From Schistosoma mansoni (lineage: Eukaryota > Platyhelminthes > Trematoda > Strigeidida > Schistosomatidae): 64,000 nt of DNA. Position 1 is the stretch's first letter. Every line of letters begins with the position of its first letter. The translations under genes and the position numbers were made by a program. The stretch covers positions 17,876,435-17,940,434 of the forward strand of contig NC_031495.1 of the NCBI RefSeq assembly GCF_000237925.1, read 5' to 3'. This document shows positions 1-12,420 of this stretch, piece after piece. The notes below the pieces were generated by a model, which made no database searches, was not told the DNA's origin, and saw nothing but the letters and a program-made list of their open reading frames with translations.

Positions 1-242
1 CTATGTACCAATGTTTATGTTTTTAAATATATAAAAGTTTATCTATAAATCAATCGCAATATTACCAAATTATAATCTATGCGAACTAAACAAGTTGAAT
101 GTTAAGTCGAAAAAAAACGGCATTATTTATTTACTGTGAATTCACTAGGGATGTTATTTTATGCAAATCAATTATTCATTTCAAACAACAAAACGAAAAT
201 AAATAAAGCTGAAACTATTACTAATGAGCTATTTTAACTCAC

Positions 243-3200
243 AGATTCTGGATCATTTAAATCTTGTATATGTGTTTCAATGTGTAGAAATTTGCACAGA
301 TTTTGATGCATATTAATCAATTCTAACGGATCATAATCATCAGGAAGCCATATTTTATTTCTAAAAAAAAGATATAAACCAGAAAACAGCGATTAAATGC
401 CAGCTTTTTCTTTGAAACTATTTATTTATTTATTTGAACACATAAATATTGGTACAAAGAGGCATCAGATACATATGCGCTACACAATAACAATAAGAAT
501 GTGAAGAGATAGAGAATGTAAAGTGCATATACGAAAAAGGGGAACAATAAAGAACAGAAATTAGTGTATGAGAGTGTAATATATAATAATGGGAGAAACA
601 GTTCAGTTAGCAGAAATATAACCAGAAACACTTCTTTCAATTAAAGAAGTTACGTTAATCTTTTATGAAGTAAAATAAAAAGTAAAATAAAGTTACAGCA
701 GGATGGCCACTGGCTTCTATTCTGAGCAATATCTGATAACGTCTCTAGCCACTCTGTTGCACCATCTCTGGGACTCCAACCAGAAAGTCGTGAAGGACCA
801 ACAAAAGCCAGTCCTGCACAGCTTTCTTTCATACCACGACACCATGTCATACACTGACCACCTCTCCGCTTTTTCCAACCAATCCCAGTGTCGGCAAATA
901 ATACATGACGAGGAATTCTCTGGGACGACATACGCAGAACATTTCCAAGCCACCAAATTCGATGTTCCAAAATGGTGGCACCAAATGAATTGTCGTCTCT
1001 GCGCGCGAACAAACGATGCCGAACCCCTGCATTACTAACATGGTGTTGTCACTGGATGTCAGCAATCCTTCAGAGACAACGATGATCGAACACAGAGAGT
1101 CATCTAACATCCTCAACTCGGAGAGGTCAGGTTTCACAAGCATAGAGCAAAACTGTTCTTATCGACGCGTTGTAAATGCGAACTTTTACCGCCAGATTAA
1201 CATCAAGAAGGCCCAGATTGGCATAAGCCGCTCTGGCTTTCATTATACGTAAATCGATCTCGTCACTCACGCCACCATCAGCACTTATGCAGCTACCTAA
1301 ATACACGAACTTCTCGACTACTTCTATCTGCTCACTACACAGGGTGAGTGCATGATTAGAATCCTGCCAGTCTTGTAAAATCACTTTGCACTTCGAAGGT
1401 GCAAAGCACATACCTTATCTACGGACACTAATTTTCAACTGATTATGTGTAGACTGCATGGTTTGGGCATTATCGCACAGTAAGACAATATCATCTTTAT
1501 ACTAATGGTCGAAAAGGATCCTGAAGCCCATGTGCACCATTGGTTTGGAATCGGGGTTTTCCAACTCCTCTAGGTGGACACGGAGGGTCCACCAACCCGG
1601 TTAAAGCGCCGGACATTCGCATTTCATCCTCTCAATTTCGTAAACAACATTCCCGCCACTAGAAGGCAGTGAGTAGGACTTCTCTGGCAATGGTTGTATG
1701 CACGTGGCCATGTGACAGCATTTGAAGAGGGAGAGCTGACTCTCCCCGCCCTCGGCCGTGACAAAGCATTTAGGGGGTTCTTTCAAAGTTACATCACACT
1801 ATTATCTTTCTAAACAAATCATATTCTAATTCTGCTGGTAATATATTATGAACTGAAAATCAATATTTCAGAATCACTGTGTTAGTAGTTAGACAATCTT
1901 AATTTTTAAATAGGTTTTTAATTCATCTCTAGCTAAATTCAGCTCAGATATGATAGTTAACGTAACTTCTTCATTTCCTACTTAAAACTCTTATTGACTT
2001 AAACTATGTAGGTAATATTGCTGCTTGATGAAGACGCTGAAAATTATTTTCACAGCATTGAACAGCAATGTAAGAAAGCTCTAAAGTGAAATGTTACTTC
2101 ACGAATAGTCTATATCAATGGCTAAACTGACCACAAAAAATAAAGCAATTGGCCCAACAGCCACTTCAACCATATAGTAGTTGGACTAGCCATGGTAACT
2201 AAGTGGTTAGAGAATTATTGGAGCAGACACGAAAAGCTGGTTTAATTGATCGGGAGTCTAGTGCATGTAAAATTTCCGTATGCCTATTCCAAGTGCGAGT
2301 ATACTGCATAATAATTCGCTCAATATTATTTCAGGCCACAAAATATGAGTTTTAGTGATAGAGAATATGTGTAGGTCGTAAATATTTTGGTCATCGAGCC
2401 TAAACATGAAGAAGATAATAAATAATACTGTTATTAAGCGCAGCGAACTTTGTAAAGATGGTAAAGCAGACAAAGACAATTTCTAATCACTGAAGTAGTT
2501 GGGGCATGTCTTACACATCCCTAACCACTACTTTACCCATGGCTCTAAGCTAGCCAAAAGGAAAAACGTCATCTGATAACACAAGTAAACATACCAACCA
2601 TTCAATAAGTGACTGCATTTGGAGTTCGGGCCCACTGAATTGTCAGAGTGTACAGTTGCGAATTTTAAGTCATATAGCTCGACATTGGTTGCAGTGGAGT
2701 AGACGTACTCATTCGAAATGTTCCTCTGAAAGTTGACTTCCAATATAATTCTAGGTTTATCATCTTCTGACGAATTCCGAACTATACTTCTTATATTTAG
2801 TTTTTCACTAGCATCGATATTATCATCTCAACTGCTTAGATTTCTACCCCGTTAATTTTACCTTACTATAGTGGAGTAAGGTGTAACAACTTGGATCCAA
2901 ATATACTTGTAAGAGGCGGAACTTCATTTGTAACTGACTGATACGACTTTCGTACATTATCATGTCGAGAGCAAAATAAATATTCTATACTTATCTGGTA
3001 TTACTCTATATAACAACTCAGTGACAAGCTACAATATGAACAGTGGATGAAAATAAACAACACATAAGTAAATAACTAATGTTGGAATATATCATATGCA
3101 CAAAAGAATTCAAAGAGAAGAGAATACAAACAATATATAAAATAAATTGGATAAACATGATTGATTTTAACTAGTTAAATCAAATAAATTTCAGAATAAC

Positions 3201-6200
3201 ATAACTTCTCTAATCAACTAAGAGACCTCAGTGTACAACTTTGAGAATTGTTTGTAAAACTAGTTGGACATATAGTCAAATACCGTGATTCGAGGCAATG
3301 CAATATCATCCACTTAGCATTCAATAATTAAAAACAGAATAGAAAATAAGGTGCCTATAACTCATTTGAGTAAATATTTTACACTGATAATTAAATATTC
3401 GATGAATAGTGTACAAAAGAGTGAACAACTTACTTTAAACATGAATCTCTATCGCCTGTTGGCAGTTTTGGAGTGTGATTAACCTTTGGGAGAAAAATAT
3501 ACATTATAAAATTATGAATATAGTCTTGAGAGCTTTTTAACATATTCAGTTGTTTTAAATAAGTTAAGTGAATATAACTGGAGTGATGGTTCAGCGACTT
3601 ACGTACTCTATTCTCAATTACTAAGCTTTAGGTTTGAATAATACTTCAATTATATCGTTGCGGACAAAGTGAATTATTACTAGTTCATCCACCATCTCAC
3701 ATACATACATACACCCATAAAATATGGCTCAAGTTTGTATCGAATTAATGGATTTCAGTAAACGAAAATGAATCAATTATAATCGTTTTTATGTGCTTGA
3801 TGTTCACATAAACAAAATTTTCGTAAAAACTAGAACATCCAACTTGTGATTCACAATACGTATTTTAAAGTTTATATTACTCAAATATAATTTTGGTTTA
3901 CATAAGGTAGAAGCTCTTACATTCAGAAAACTTTGTATCTTCCATTTGAAGATTCTAGTAAGTGCTTGGAGTTACCAGGAACAATAGTGATCGAGAATTC
4001 GTTGAGAACAAAAAACATTAAGAAGTTTCCACTGCATTAGTTATTACTTTCCTATGCATATCACGAAATAACACTTCTACTGATTGGTTTCAATTATTTA
4101 AAAAACTGAAGGTCGTAAATGGAGGAAATTTTGTGTGGAAAAAACGACAAAACCTAAATTTAAATGAACGGAAAACTAATTTACTTTCCCTATGATTTAA
4201 ATTTTGAGGATTCTTGGAAAACACAAGTTAAAGAAATCTAAACTAAGTATTGGGTTCAGTGTGTTTACATAAGCATGTAAAGTGAAAGAACTGTTATGTG
4301 TACAATAAAAACGCAATGAAAAATGACAAGTTTTCCAAGTAATCATTGAAGGAGAAATATGGAAAATTCAAGTTGAATTATCTATTATGCAAAATTCTCA
4401 ACATACATAACTGATCATAAGATAATGAGCTTACTAGCAATTCTATAATACTGAATTATTATTTTACGAATTACCTCAAACATAAAAAATATCAAAGTAC
4501 GTAAAAATAAAACCAATGACAGACATCATACCTTAGAACTAGAAATGGACTTCGTTAGAGTAGGGTGGTTTTTTCTCAAGGAAACTTCATTTGGAGAGTT
4601 ATTTGCGTGCATTTCCATACTGACTGAGTTGTGTTTAGAAGTTGGGGGATTTACATCCATTTGAAATATATCTGGTAGTGTTGCACCAAAATATTTCGAT
4701 AATTTTTTACTACAAATTCTTTGAGGATGTGGTGTACTAAATAAACATACGACACCAGTACGACGTAAAGCAGTTTGATCACCTGCCAATTCTAGATGGA
4801 CATTTTTAGCGCTCACCGCAGCTGAGCCAAGTAACTACAACCATAAAAAGTAATTGAAATCTATTCTATTTAGGGAGGAGAAAGAATTCGTTTATTCATA
4901 ATCAAAGGTAAAAATTTACAGTAACGACAGAATTAGTTTATGTGTTGCAGAACTTGTCAATAAAATATATATCTATCAACTTATCATTGTTTCTTATCAA
5001 GTTAAACTTATGTGAAAAAATTAGTGAAGTAACACACCTAAGAATATCTCTTGAAAACTATTATTCAATAGAAATTTTGTGAAACTATCTAGGATAAAAC
5101 CAAGTATATAAACACTATGTCAATGCATAATATGCTTTGCTTCGAGTGGTGGTAATTGCTACAAAATTTCAATCACTTACTTTGTATCCAAAGTTTAGAT
5201 CGATCCAGTGGTGCAAATTACTGGATACTTCATCACTTTCCAGAAGTTTAGAGTGATATTTAATAAACTCTTCAGGAGAAGAACACCAAGACGGTAGGCC
5301 AAGGTCAGCCATATCTGGGTGAATAGAAGAGAAAACTGACGGATCTGTGAAAAACTCCGGGATGCATTCGTCTGGAGTAGATTCATATAATCGTGCAATA
5401 GTCGTTGGGAATTCTTGAGGTTGATAAACAGGACGCACAAACTGTGTCAACAAGGACAATGGAGTTTTTCTAGCCTATTACACATTGAAAACAAAAAGTA
5501 AATCAAAATGTTCAAGGTCGTAGGATAAGTGTTATAAAACCAATCATTGGCAAAATATCACATTATTCATTACATAAAATAAGTAATAAAAGGGATCTCT
5601 ACTGGTACAGTAAAAAAATTATCAAATCATTGGCAGCGGAATCGTTAGCTCAAGTCTATATTTTATAAATAATTTCAAAAAATCACTTGAAAACGGTAGT
5701 ACGGTTGTAAAAGCATTCGACGTTGAACTATTTGTTCGCAAGTTTAAATATCACCTCGCTTACTGCATTTTAAGCAGTCAGAGAGCGTAACTGCCGCTCA
5801 TAGTTTACTCCTTCTCTGAAAGTGCACTAAGTGTTGTTACATCTGTGTATCTTATTCCAAAAATGAGGTTATAAGAACGTTAAATGTTTAGTCATTTTTA
5901 TTACCGAATCCACTAAGTAAACCTACTTACCTGCTGTTACTTTATAGTTAGACCGTCCTTGGCAACCTTGAATAATTTGAATAATATTCAACAAGAATAG
6001 ATGATAAAATAGCATGACATATGTATTATGGTAGACAAAACTAGCTTATCGTATTAATTATCGCCTTTGTTCCGTGCTCTCGGCTTCCGTTTTATTTTCT
6101 CTAGTTACAGATGGTTATAATTAGTTCGTTATGGTGCAGGAAATGACCTTAAATGCATTGCTCACATATCAACGGGATGCCAACTTAAAAAAATCAAAAG

Positions 6201-9200
6201 TTCTCGGCTGGTGACTCTCATTGCTGTGATAAATGTGAAGAGTGTACAACTTGAACAATTTTCGCACTATAAAACTTAAAACAGTCTTACATCACATATC
6301 CGTTCTCTACATTTAATATTACTATCTATATCAGGCTGATTATTCCTGTAAACTGGTTTGAATTTTGTAGTTATTATTTTCAGAACATATCATATTAATA
6401 GTAATATGCAAGGGTTGCGACTTAAAACTGACTAAATATACTTGTAAGGTTTTAACAATATGATAGAATTGTTTCTTTTCTTATCTAAAGAATGACGTTA
6501 TCTTTAACTGACATGAACATGAGAATAGTGAAACTAATAAGTATACCATCTGTTAAAGAAGTAAAACTATTTCGTTGATTTTAACTCCATAGAACATAGT
6601 ACATAAAAACACACTTTTCAATGTTTCAGTTCGGATATACACTATGAGTTGCAAAATGACTGCATTTAAAATCCTAGCAAATTGATTACATTCTCTCCCC
6701 TGCTAAATCTTTATGGGAAAATAGACAACAGTAGGATATTGGCTTTGCCATGACTGCGTGAAATATTACGTAATAGTGAAATAAATGTGTCAATCACTTT
6801 TGTACTGTCATCACTCCATCAAGTAAAGCATTTTGGTGGTTTAAAATTAAACATTTAAGAGGTCCATTAGTTTCTTGCCATGCCATTGATACCAAATAAG
6901 GATAAGAAATAAGACAAACGAAGCCTAGTTTTTTTGTATTTTACGAAAGGAAATGAACCATAGTGATATTACGGAGTATCATAAACCCAATACTTAAACG
7001 TCAAATGGATTATTTTTCAAAAGCATAGCCTAAAGTTTTGTAATAAAAGAAAATAATTTTTTTCAGAAATTTACTGAGATATAGTCACCACATTATACAT
7101 CAGTCAGTTATACACAATGTATACCTGATACATGTGCATCGATCCAAGTTGCCAGACCACAGTGGTACAAAGATAAAATTATTCCAAGGCAAATTCTAGA
7201 GTAGTAGAAGCAGTAACGGTATCAGTATGGAAAAATAAAATGGTGTGTAGGGGTTTTGGGACCCACGTTCTAACGAAAAACTTTTATGTCAATTAACTAA
7301 ACTGTGTCAGAAATACGAGCAAATACTTGTCAGCACTGACTGCCAAAATTCGAAATGCATAAACTATAGGGCCAGAGTGGTTTTAGGATAATTCAAAAAC
7401 CATACCTTAACACCGGTCAAGGATAACAGAATATGATTTGTTCATTTTAACTTGAAAATAATTTTGAAGTCGATTCTTTAAAAATAAAAGGCATAAATAG
7501 TTACTCGAATAATTGCATCAGATTTCCATTCAATACAATTGTGAATCAGAAATTTTAATAGCTTCAGAGTCAGACTAGTAATAGTAGTTACTTACCATGT
7601 ATGTATAGTATGCTAGATCAGGCATTATATCCAACAAATGGTGGGGAGAAAAGGTGTAATTCGTATTCTCTTTCCCATTATCTATATTCAAGTTTTGTTT
7701 AAATAAAAACAATTTACCGTTAGATATATATTCATCTACAATACTGCACACCAAGTTGCTATCTACATTACTTATACTACAAGTACCTAGAAGCAGAAGG
7801 AATAACGATCGGTAAATCCATTCATTGTCTTACCCAACTCATTACACAACTTCATAAAATCTTGATGATGACTCCTAACATCATAATGTCCTTCCACATT
7901 ATGAGTACCTAGTGTCCAACCAGGACGCTTAGATATTGTATGATTACACAGAGATGTCGCAAAATTTGCATTCAACTGATCTTCTCCTTTACATAAATGA
8001 TACTTTGATTTTGTCAAGTCTCTTAACTGTCCGAAGGGTGTATCAAAATTTGTTATCCACGGTAAAATTGCACTGTTTGATGGATCACCCTTATGTCGAC
8101 CAGCCAGTTCATTCAGAAACATCAGGTAATCATAGTTCGTAACCTGAAATAAAGACAACAAACATTTCATCTTGTTAAACAATACAAGTTATACGTATTT
8201 TGTTGTATTTCAGTCTAGTGACTTTCTATTCGATATCTTCTTCGTGACAAAGGATACTGAAATAAAGATTAAATTAATCAAAATCATTGACCAAACATAG
8301 TGCACTAGGTTTTCAGATAAACTTGTTATGGGATTTAAATATGCTAACCACCAACTAAAACTAAAGTGGATAGAAAGGAGTGCACCACAATAATTAAGAG
8401 CATATCTGTGTACTCAGTTTTGAGCTACATATTTTGTGTGAGGGAATACTGGTTAAATAAAAGAGAAACAGAATCCAGATCTAGTAGCCCAACGCTTGGA
8501 AGTCCTGAATTTAGAAAATTAAGTAACTGTTACCTTGGAAAGGAGATAAACATGAAAAAAACTGAATTACATCTTATTATTTCAAAATAAGCACACAACC
8601 ATAAATCACACAATGAACGACAAATGTTCGAAGATAAGTAAATACAGCACTTTCACTAAGTTAATTATAATAATGACTACACTTCTTGTTTTAGATCAAC
8701 CTTATAGATAGTGAAAATGCGGTAAAGAAATAACCATATCATTTGTTTTTACTAGCTGGATGAACGGGACGTCTGCATGCCCAAGTGCTTTAGAGAATTG
8801 TTGAACCCATCCAAAAGACTGGAAGCCTGGTAGTTGTACGAATCTCATTTAAATCTAGACAACAATAGTACAGTGACTACTAAAACTCATAAGTACGAGA
8901 CGGATATCACAGATATATCAAAAACCATAATAGTAATTCATTTCAATGTCGAAACACGTACCTAATGAGTTTATAGTTTTAATTATAACAACTGTTGAGT
9001 TATCATGAAATTTCGAATTTTCATAAGTAATTTTAGTTTTCCAGATGATGAGGACCATAACCAAAAAAGTCGGTTCACTAGTCAGTAGAATAAGTTTGAA
9101 AAATATAACTACTTGATGAGGTAGTTATTACTTCCTCAAGTCATTAATTCTAGAATTTCGAGATGCGTTATGGACGGTAGACTAATAGTCAAGTAGTTAA

Positions 9201-10009
9201 AAGATTCAAATTTTAACCACTAGATTATAGGTTCACACTTTGCCTCGATACTTCAGTTTTGTTGGCCGAACAATAAAATGGGTTTCTTTTGAACAGAAAT
9301 TCAAGCAAAATATAAGGAACTAATGTTTATTAAATTACACCAAGACAAGATGAACTTGCTTACTTTGTGAAGTACCCAATTAGTTGTCATCGTGGACAGC
9401 TTACTACTATTGCACATCGCAATATCAATTTCCGCAGTATTTTCCTCTTCCTTTAACTCATTTGTCATTATGTTTGACAGAAAGTCAATTGCTTTTGGGG
9501 GACCGAGAAAGATGTTAAACTTTTCGTCTACAAATATATTATCCAATGTCATACCACTATGAGGTAAATTTATTTTGTGTAGCTGAGTGATGGCATGAAT
9601 CGCCTGTAAAAGTTTATGTAACAATTAAGTAGTAAATTACTTGAAAAGTAAGAAACAACAGTGTATTGTGATTCTGTAGGCGCCCGGGACTATACTTGAT
9701 TACATCATAGAGAGATACTCCGACAACATCATAATCCATCATCAGTTCATTCTGATCATATGTGCAATTACATTTAACAAAGTTCAAATTCTGTGGGTTT
9801 GAAAGAACATCCATAAACTTATCTAAAATGGCTTTGCAATTCTGAAAAGATTTCGTAATATTATGCTTAATTCAATCATAACAACTTACTGTTGTTTTTG
9901 ACACACGACAGTGGATATTATTTTGCAAGATGCTTCGATGGTTATCAAAACAGCTACGCCATAAGTGCGCTAATTCTGCTTTTTTTAGGTCACTTAAGAA
10001 GTTATTAGA
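243..10009 (-). CDS. WDR81: WDR81-like BEACH-domain protein (multi-exon, open at left edge)
   Basis: Exons read on the minus strand: 10009-9890, 9841-9641, 9603-9364, 8143-7834, 7786-7596, 5474-5181, 4834-4532 and 360-243. Each has AG/GT borders, and the first seven join in consistent phase. The order matches animal WDR81: a kinase-like region ([15 protein letters not shown] in 9603-9364), then a BEACH domain ([65 protein letters not shown]), then PHPQR. The exon at 360-243 ([13 protein letters not shown]) matches the WDR81 segment LLPEGFNPMQ. WDR81 is known to act on endosomes in PI3P control and trafficking. Exon 4834-4532 ends in phase 0 while 360-243 needs one base to complete a codon, so at least one exon between them is unread. 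The C-terminal WD repeats would lie left of the window. The assignment rests on remembered family sequence. Confidence 0.9.
421..1790 (-). mobile_element. Non-LTR retrotransposon (LINE), internally deleted, antisense strand
   Basis: Read on the minus strand, 1790-1505 is a GC-rich module that also occurs at about 50140-50360. From about 1500 there follows the palm of a reverse transcriptase ([13 protein letters not shown]), [32 protein letters not shown] and [16 protein letters not shown]. From about 650 the 3' untranslated tail runs to 421, ending in tttgtaccaatatttatgtg and an ATTT-type run. The endonuclease and the N-terminal half of the RT are absent, and the remaining frame is interrupted by stops and frameshifts. 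The copy lies in the same orientation as the WDR81-like gene, in the long intron upstream of exon 360-243. The family is also present at 34.3-36.9 kb and at the right edge. Confidence 0.9.
1791..4531. other. Intronic stretch, mostly unassigned
   Basis: AT-rich intron of the WDR81-like gene. By phase it must hide at least one coding exon of length 3n+2 between 4532 and 360. Minus-strand open stretches at 2743-2528 and 2479-2258 were examined and show no WDR81 similarity. A tRNA-like box A (taactaagtggttagag near 2197) hints at an old SINE, but no convincing box B follows. Confidence 0.4.
5690..5800 (+). repeat. tRNA-like SINE remnant
   Basis: The stretch gtaaaagcattcgacgttga followed by gttcgcaagtttaaatatc has the spacing of box A and box B of a tRNA-derived promoter. 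It lies in the 2.1-kb intron of the WDR81-like gene between exons 7786-7596 and 5474-5181. No second copy of exactly this type was found in the window, so the family is unknown. Confidence 0.35.
9165..9275 (+). repeat. tRNA-like SINE remnant, family shared with about 23930
   Basis: Contains agtcaagtagttaaaagatt then ccactagattataggttcac, followed by ttgttggcc. The order and spacing match the copy at 23930-24045 (cgagtagtgtattg, gaccattaaattataggttc, cttggcc). Box B is better preserved in the other copy. Located in the WDR81-like intron 9363-8144. Confidence 0.5.
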
Positions 10010-10071
10010 CTGGGGAGTGTGATTATGGTGGCTGAGAAGCACATTATTTATTTAAAAACAGTAAATCTCAC

Positions 10072-10149
10072 TTTAATTGGGAATTCAAAGATGACATTTG
10101 AAACTTCCAAACCCTTCTTTTCTTCATTATATAAACCAACTGGATTACA
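10072..10149 (-). CDS. Tentative upstream exon of the WDR81-like gene
   Basis: A 78-base open block sits between an acceptor (tattccag, exon from 10149) and a donor (AAA before gtgaga at 10071). It is followed after 62 bp by the well-supported exon 10009-9890. Two frames are open. One gives GLYNEEKKGLEVS and joins in phase 0. The other gives MKKRRVWKFQ and would join through an alternative acceptor about 21 bases earlier. The second looks more like the KRRLSYP stretch of vertebrate WDR81. The exon is likely; its phase is not settled. Confidence 0.5.
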
Positions 10150-10207
10150 CTGGAATATATATATAATGTGAATTATCGATGTCTTTAAAAGTCCAGTGAA
10201 AAATTAC

Positions 10208-10284
10208 AGGGAAAGAATACACTCGAAATTCTCTCCAATACTGATGGTCCCAAAATTTTAATTAAACTCGCCTCATCATTAATT
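10208..10284 (-). CDS. Possible further N-terminal exon of the WDR81-like gene
   Basis: An open segment reads ASLIKILGPSVLERISS between an acceptor-like ttcatag at 10285 and a donor-like gtaatt at 10207. It resembles the region before KRR in WDR81 only loosely, and its exit phase does not fit the next block without an alternative acceptor. Recorded as a lead only. Confidence 0.25.
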
Positions 10285-10289
10285 CTATG

Positions 10290-11205
10290 AAGTATGGAAC
10301 GAAACATCGAGGTATTATAAGATAGAAAAGTATATAGGAGTGGGAGAACTAATATCTAAGGAGAAATGGACAAATAAAATGCACAAAACTAACTCTTAAT
10401 GCTTTTACTACGGATAAATTGTGTAAACGACAAGTGTTCAAAAGATAATTTGCCGCTGTGACCATCTATCCACATTAAACATTAGGTGTTCGTAGTACTA
10501 ATACTAGTACTAATATAGCTGTCAAATTACATGAATTATGCGACTAAATGAGTCAGTTCATTCATTAACAGTTGTCACTATATACGCCTAGCACCTAAAA
10601 CACAACTTGAGAGTCACTTGGATGCTAACTGTGAATGCATGTCCAAGGAGCAGTAGTCTTTAAACGCTAATCACTTCACAATATCGGTTTCCTAATGGAT
10701 ATCTATAAGTTAAAAGCATAAGTAAATATAAAATTGTGATACATTGAGTCAGTGGATGTAACGTTCAGATGATACTACCAGTCATTTACAAACTTGCTCC
10801 GAAATGTCTAGGCATTAGAACTAATTTTCCCTGATAACATAATTGTTATAAACAATTCAGGTAAATGAGATACTATTGTTTTACACCACATCTTACAATT
10901 AGTGACAGCCAATTCCAATTTTCCTCAAAATAGGGAGATTGGAAAACGTTACATAGATGATTCCAAGAACCTAAGGCCTCCAAAATATCTGCTCGAAAAA
11001 TCTTTCATTTGTAATTGATTGTAATATGGTGCATGAATCTGTTCAGTACTAAAATATATAGAACCTACCTACCAATGTACTAACTACAAACCACCCAAGC
11101 GAACCAACCTTGAAGGGTGGAGAAGTACTCAAAAATGTGGCCCAGATGTTGAAGGTTAGCTGTAGTCTTCAATCCTCAGTGGTAAGAATATGAGATAAAT
11201 AAAAC
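10290..11205. other. No feature recognised
   Basis: AT-rich sequence with no convincing exon, repeat or RNA gene. The first exon and promoter of the WDR81-like gene may lie here or further right. Confidence 0.4.
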
Positions 11206-11209
11206 TGTA

Positions 11210-12420
11210 TTAATACTTGATGTTTGTAGTGCGGTAAAGATTCAGTCGCTTTTGAATCTATAAACAAGATCCTCTGGTATTCCGTGTTCTGGGAGAGAAT
11301 TTAGTTAATTCATTACATGGTACAAGAAACAGAGCTCCAGACGTAGATGATTCAATCTTGGTCTTTCAACTTTCTTCGTGTGTCCTTTCAGTTTATTAAC
11401 CTTGAATATGGGAAGAAGTTATTAAATGATAATATCAATATCATCGTTCAGCATATGGTAAGCCAGTATCAGATCACTCCGTAACATGTGGCAAAATGAC
11501 GGATATATGTTGAGGAGTCTCAGTCTTTCTTTGTAAGACATTTCGGAGAGACCTTTATTTATTTTTTGTTCCCTTACCAATGAAATCTGTTTAGCATATC
11601 CGCTCCATACTTGAAAAAAGTACTCATTGCTTAAACCCTACATTCTAAATGCGGCTCCACAATAGTCGAGTATGATACACTAAACATTTCTTCACCAGTT
11701 GTGGAATATTATTCTATCTGACATACTGTGTATGGATCTGATAAGAACAGATAAATTTACTACAGTCTAAAAGTCACGTAAACTGTCGAAAGAAAAAGGC
11801 AGGGATCGTATGTTGATGAATTCCATCCTTTATACATTCTCACTTATTTCGAGTCCTGTTCACTGCCGCTCGCTGTCTTCTGCCACTGAAAAAGTCACTC
11901 ATCCAGTTTACAGTTTCGTAAAGAAACCCAAAACTTTCCTGTTGTAATTTAAGACCAAGATTGGAAACCTTGTTAAAGATTTACCTACATCTATAACATT
12001 TGCATATACTCAAGTATTACTAACTGTTGCTGCAGCCCAACCTTTTCTTGCAGTGGAATTTTTCAAGCACGAATGGCCTTTCCCAAGACCATCTTGTTAC
12101 CTGGCTAAAAGATTATTCCAATTTTTTCCTACGTCTAAGAAGTTTCTAGACCTGTTTGCTTATTCATGGTGAGCAGTTACTAATACTGCGTGGTACTGAG
12201 CATAGTATAAACAGGGAGGTAAATAAGCTAAATGTATCTTTAAATATGGACCATGATTCTTTCATCAATAAAGCAGTATTTGCTGATCGGTGCAGAAAAC
12301 TCCTGTATGACTGTTATGTTTGCTCTCCTAATATTTGTACGAGGTCTGACCTGACAGTATATTATGTCGCAAGCCCCAAACATGGATGACAAAGCAGCAT
12401 TATCGTTGTTTGTTGATAGT
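11210..12420 (-). mobile_element. Old CR1-type LINE remnant
   Basis: Minus-strand translation across several frames gives GKGHSCLKN, FNKVSNLGLKLQQESFGFL, WMSDFFSGRRQRAAVNRT, SYKERLRLLNIYPSF, SDLILAYHMLND and LNSLPEHGIPEDLVYRFKS in the right order for the second half of a CR1-clade reverse transcriptase and its C-terminal region. Frames change repeatedly and stops are frequent, so the copy is old. Upstream to about 12420 the resemblance (FLHRSANTALLMKESWSIF) is weak. The exact ends were not determined. Confidence 0.7.

Noticed and set aside
1-40. Resemblance of gtaccaatgtttatg to the LINE 3' tail
   Set aside because: The match is only about 15 bases before the sequence diverges. Too short to call at a window edge.
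2258-2743. Two minus-strand open frames as candidates for the hidden WDR81 exon
   Set aside because: Neither resembles WDR81, and neither gave borders with the required phase on both sides.
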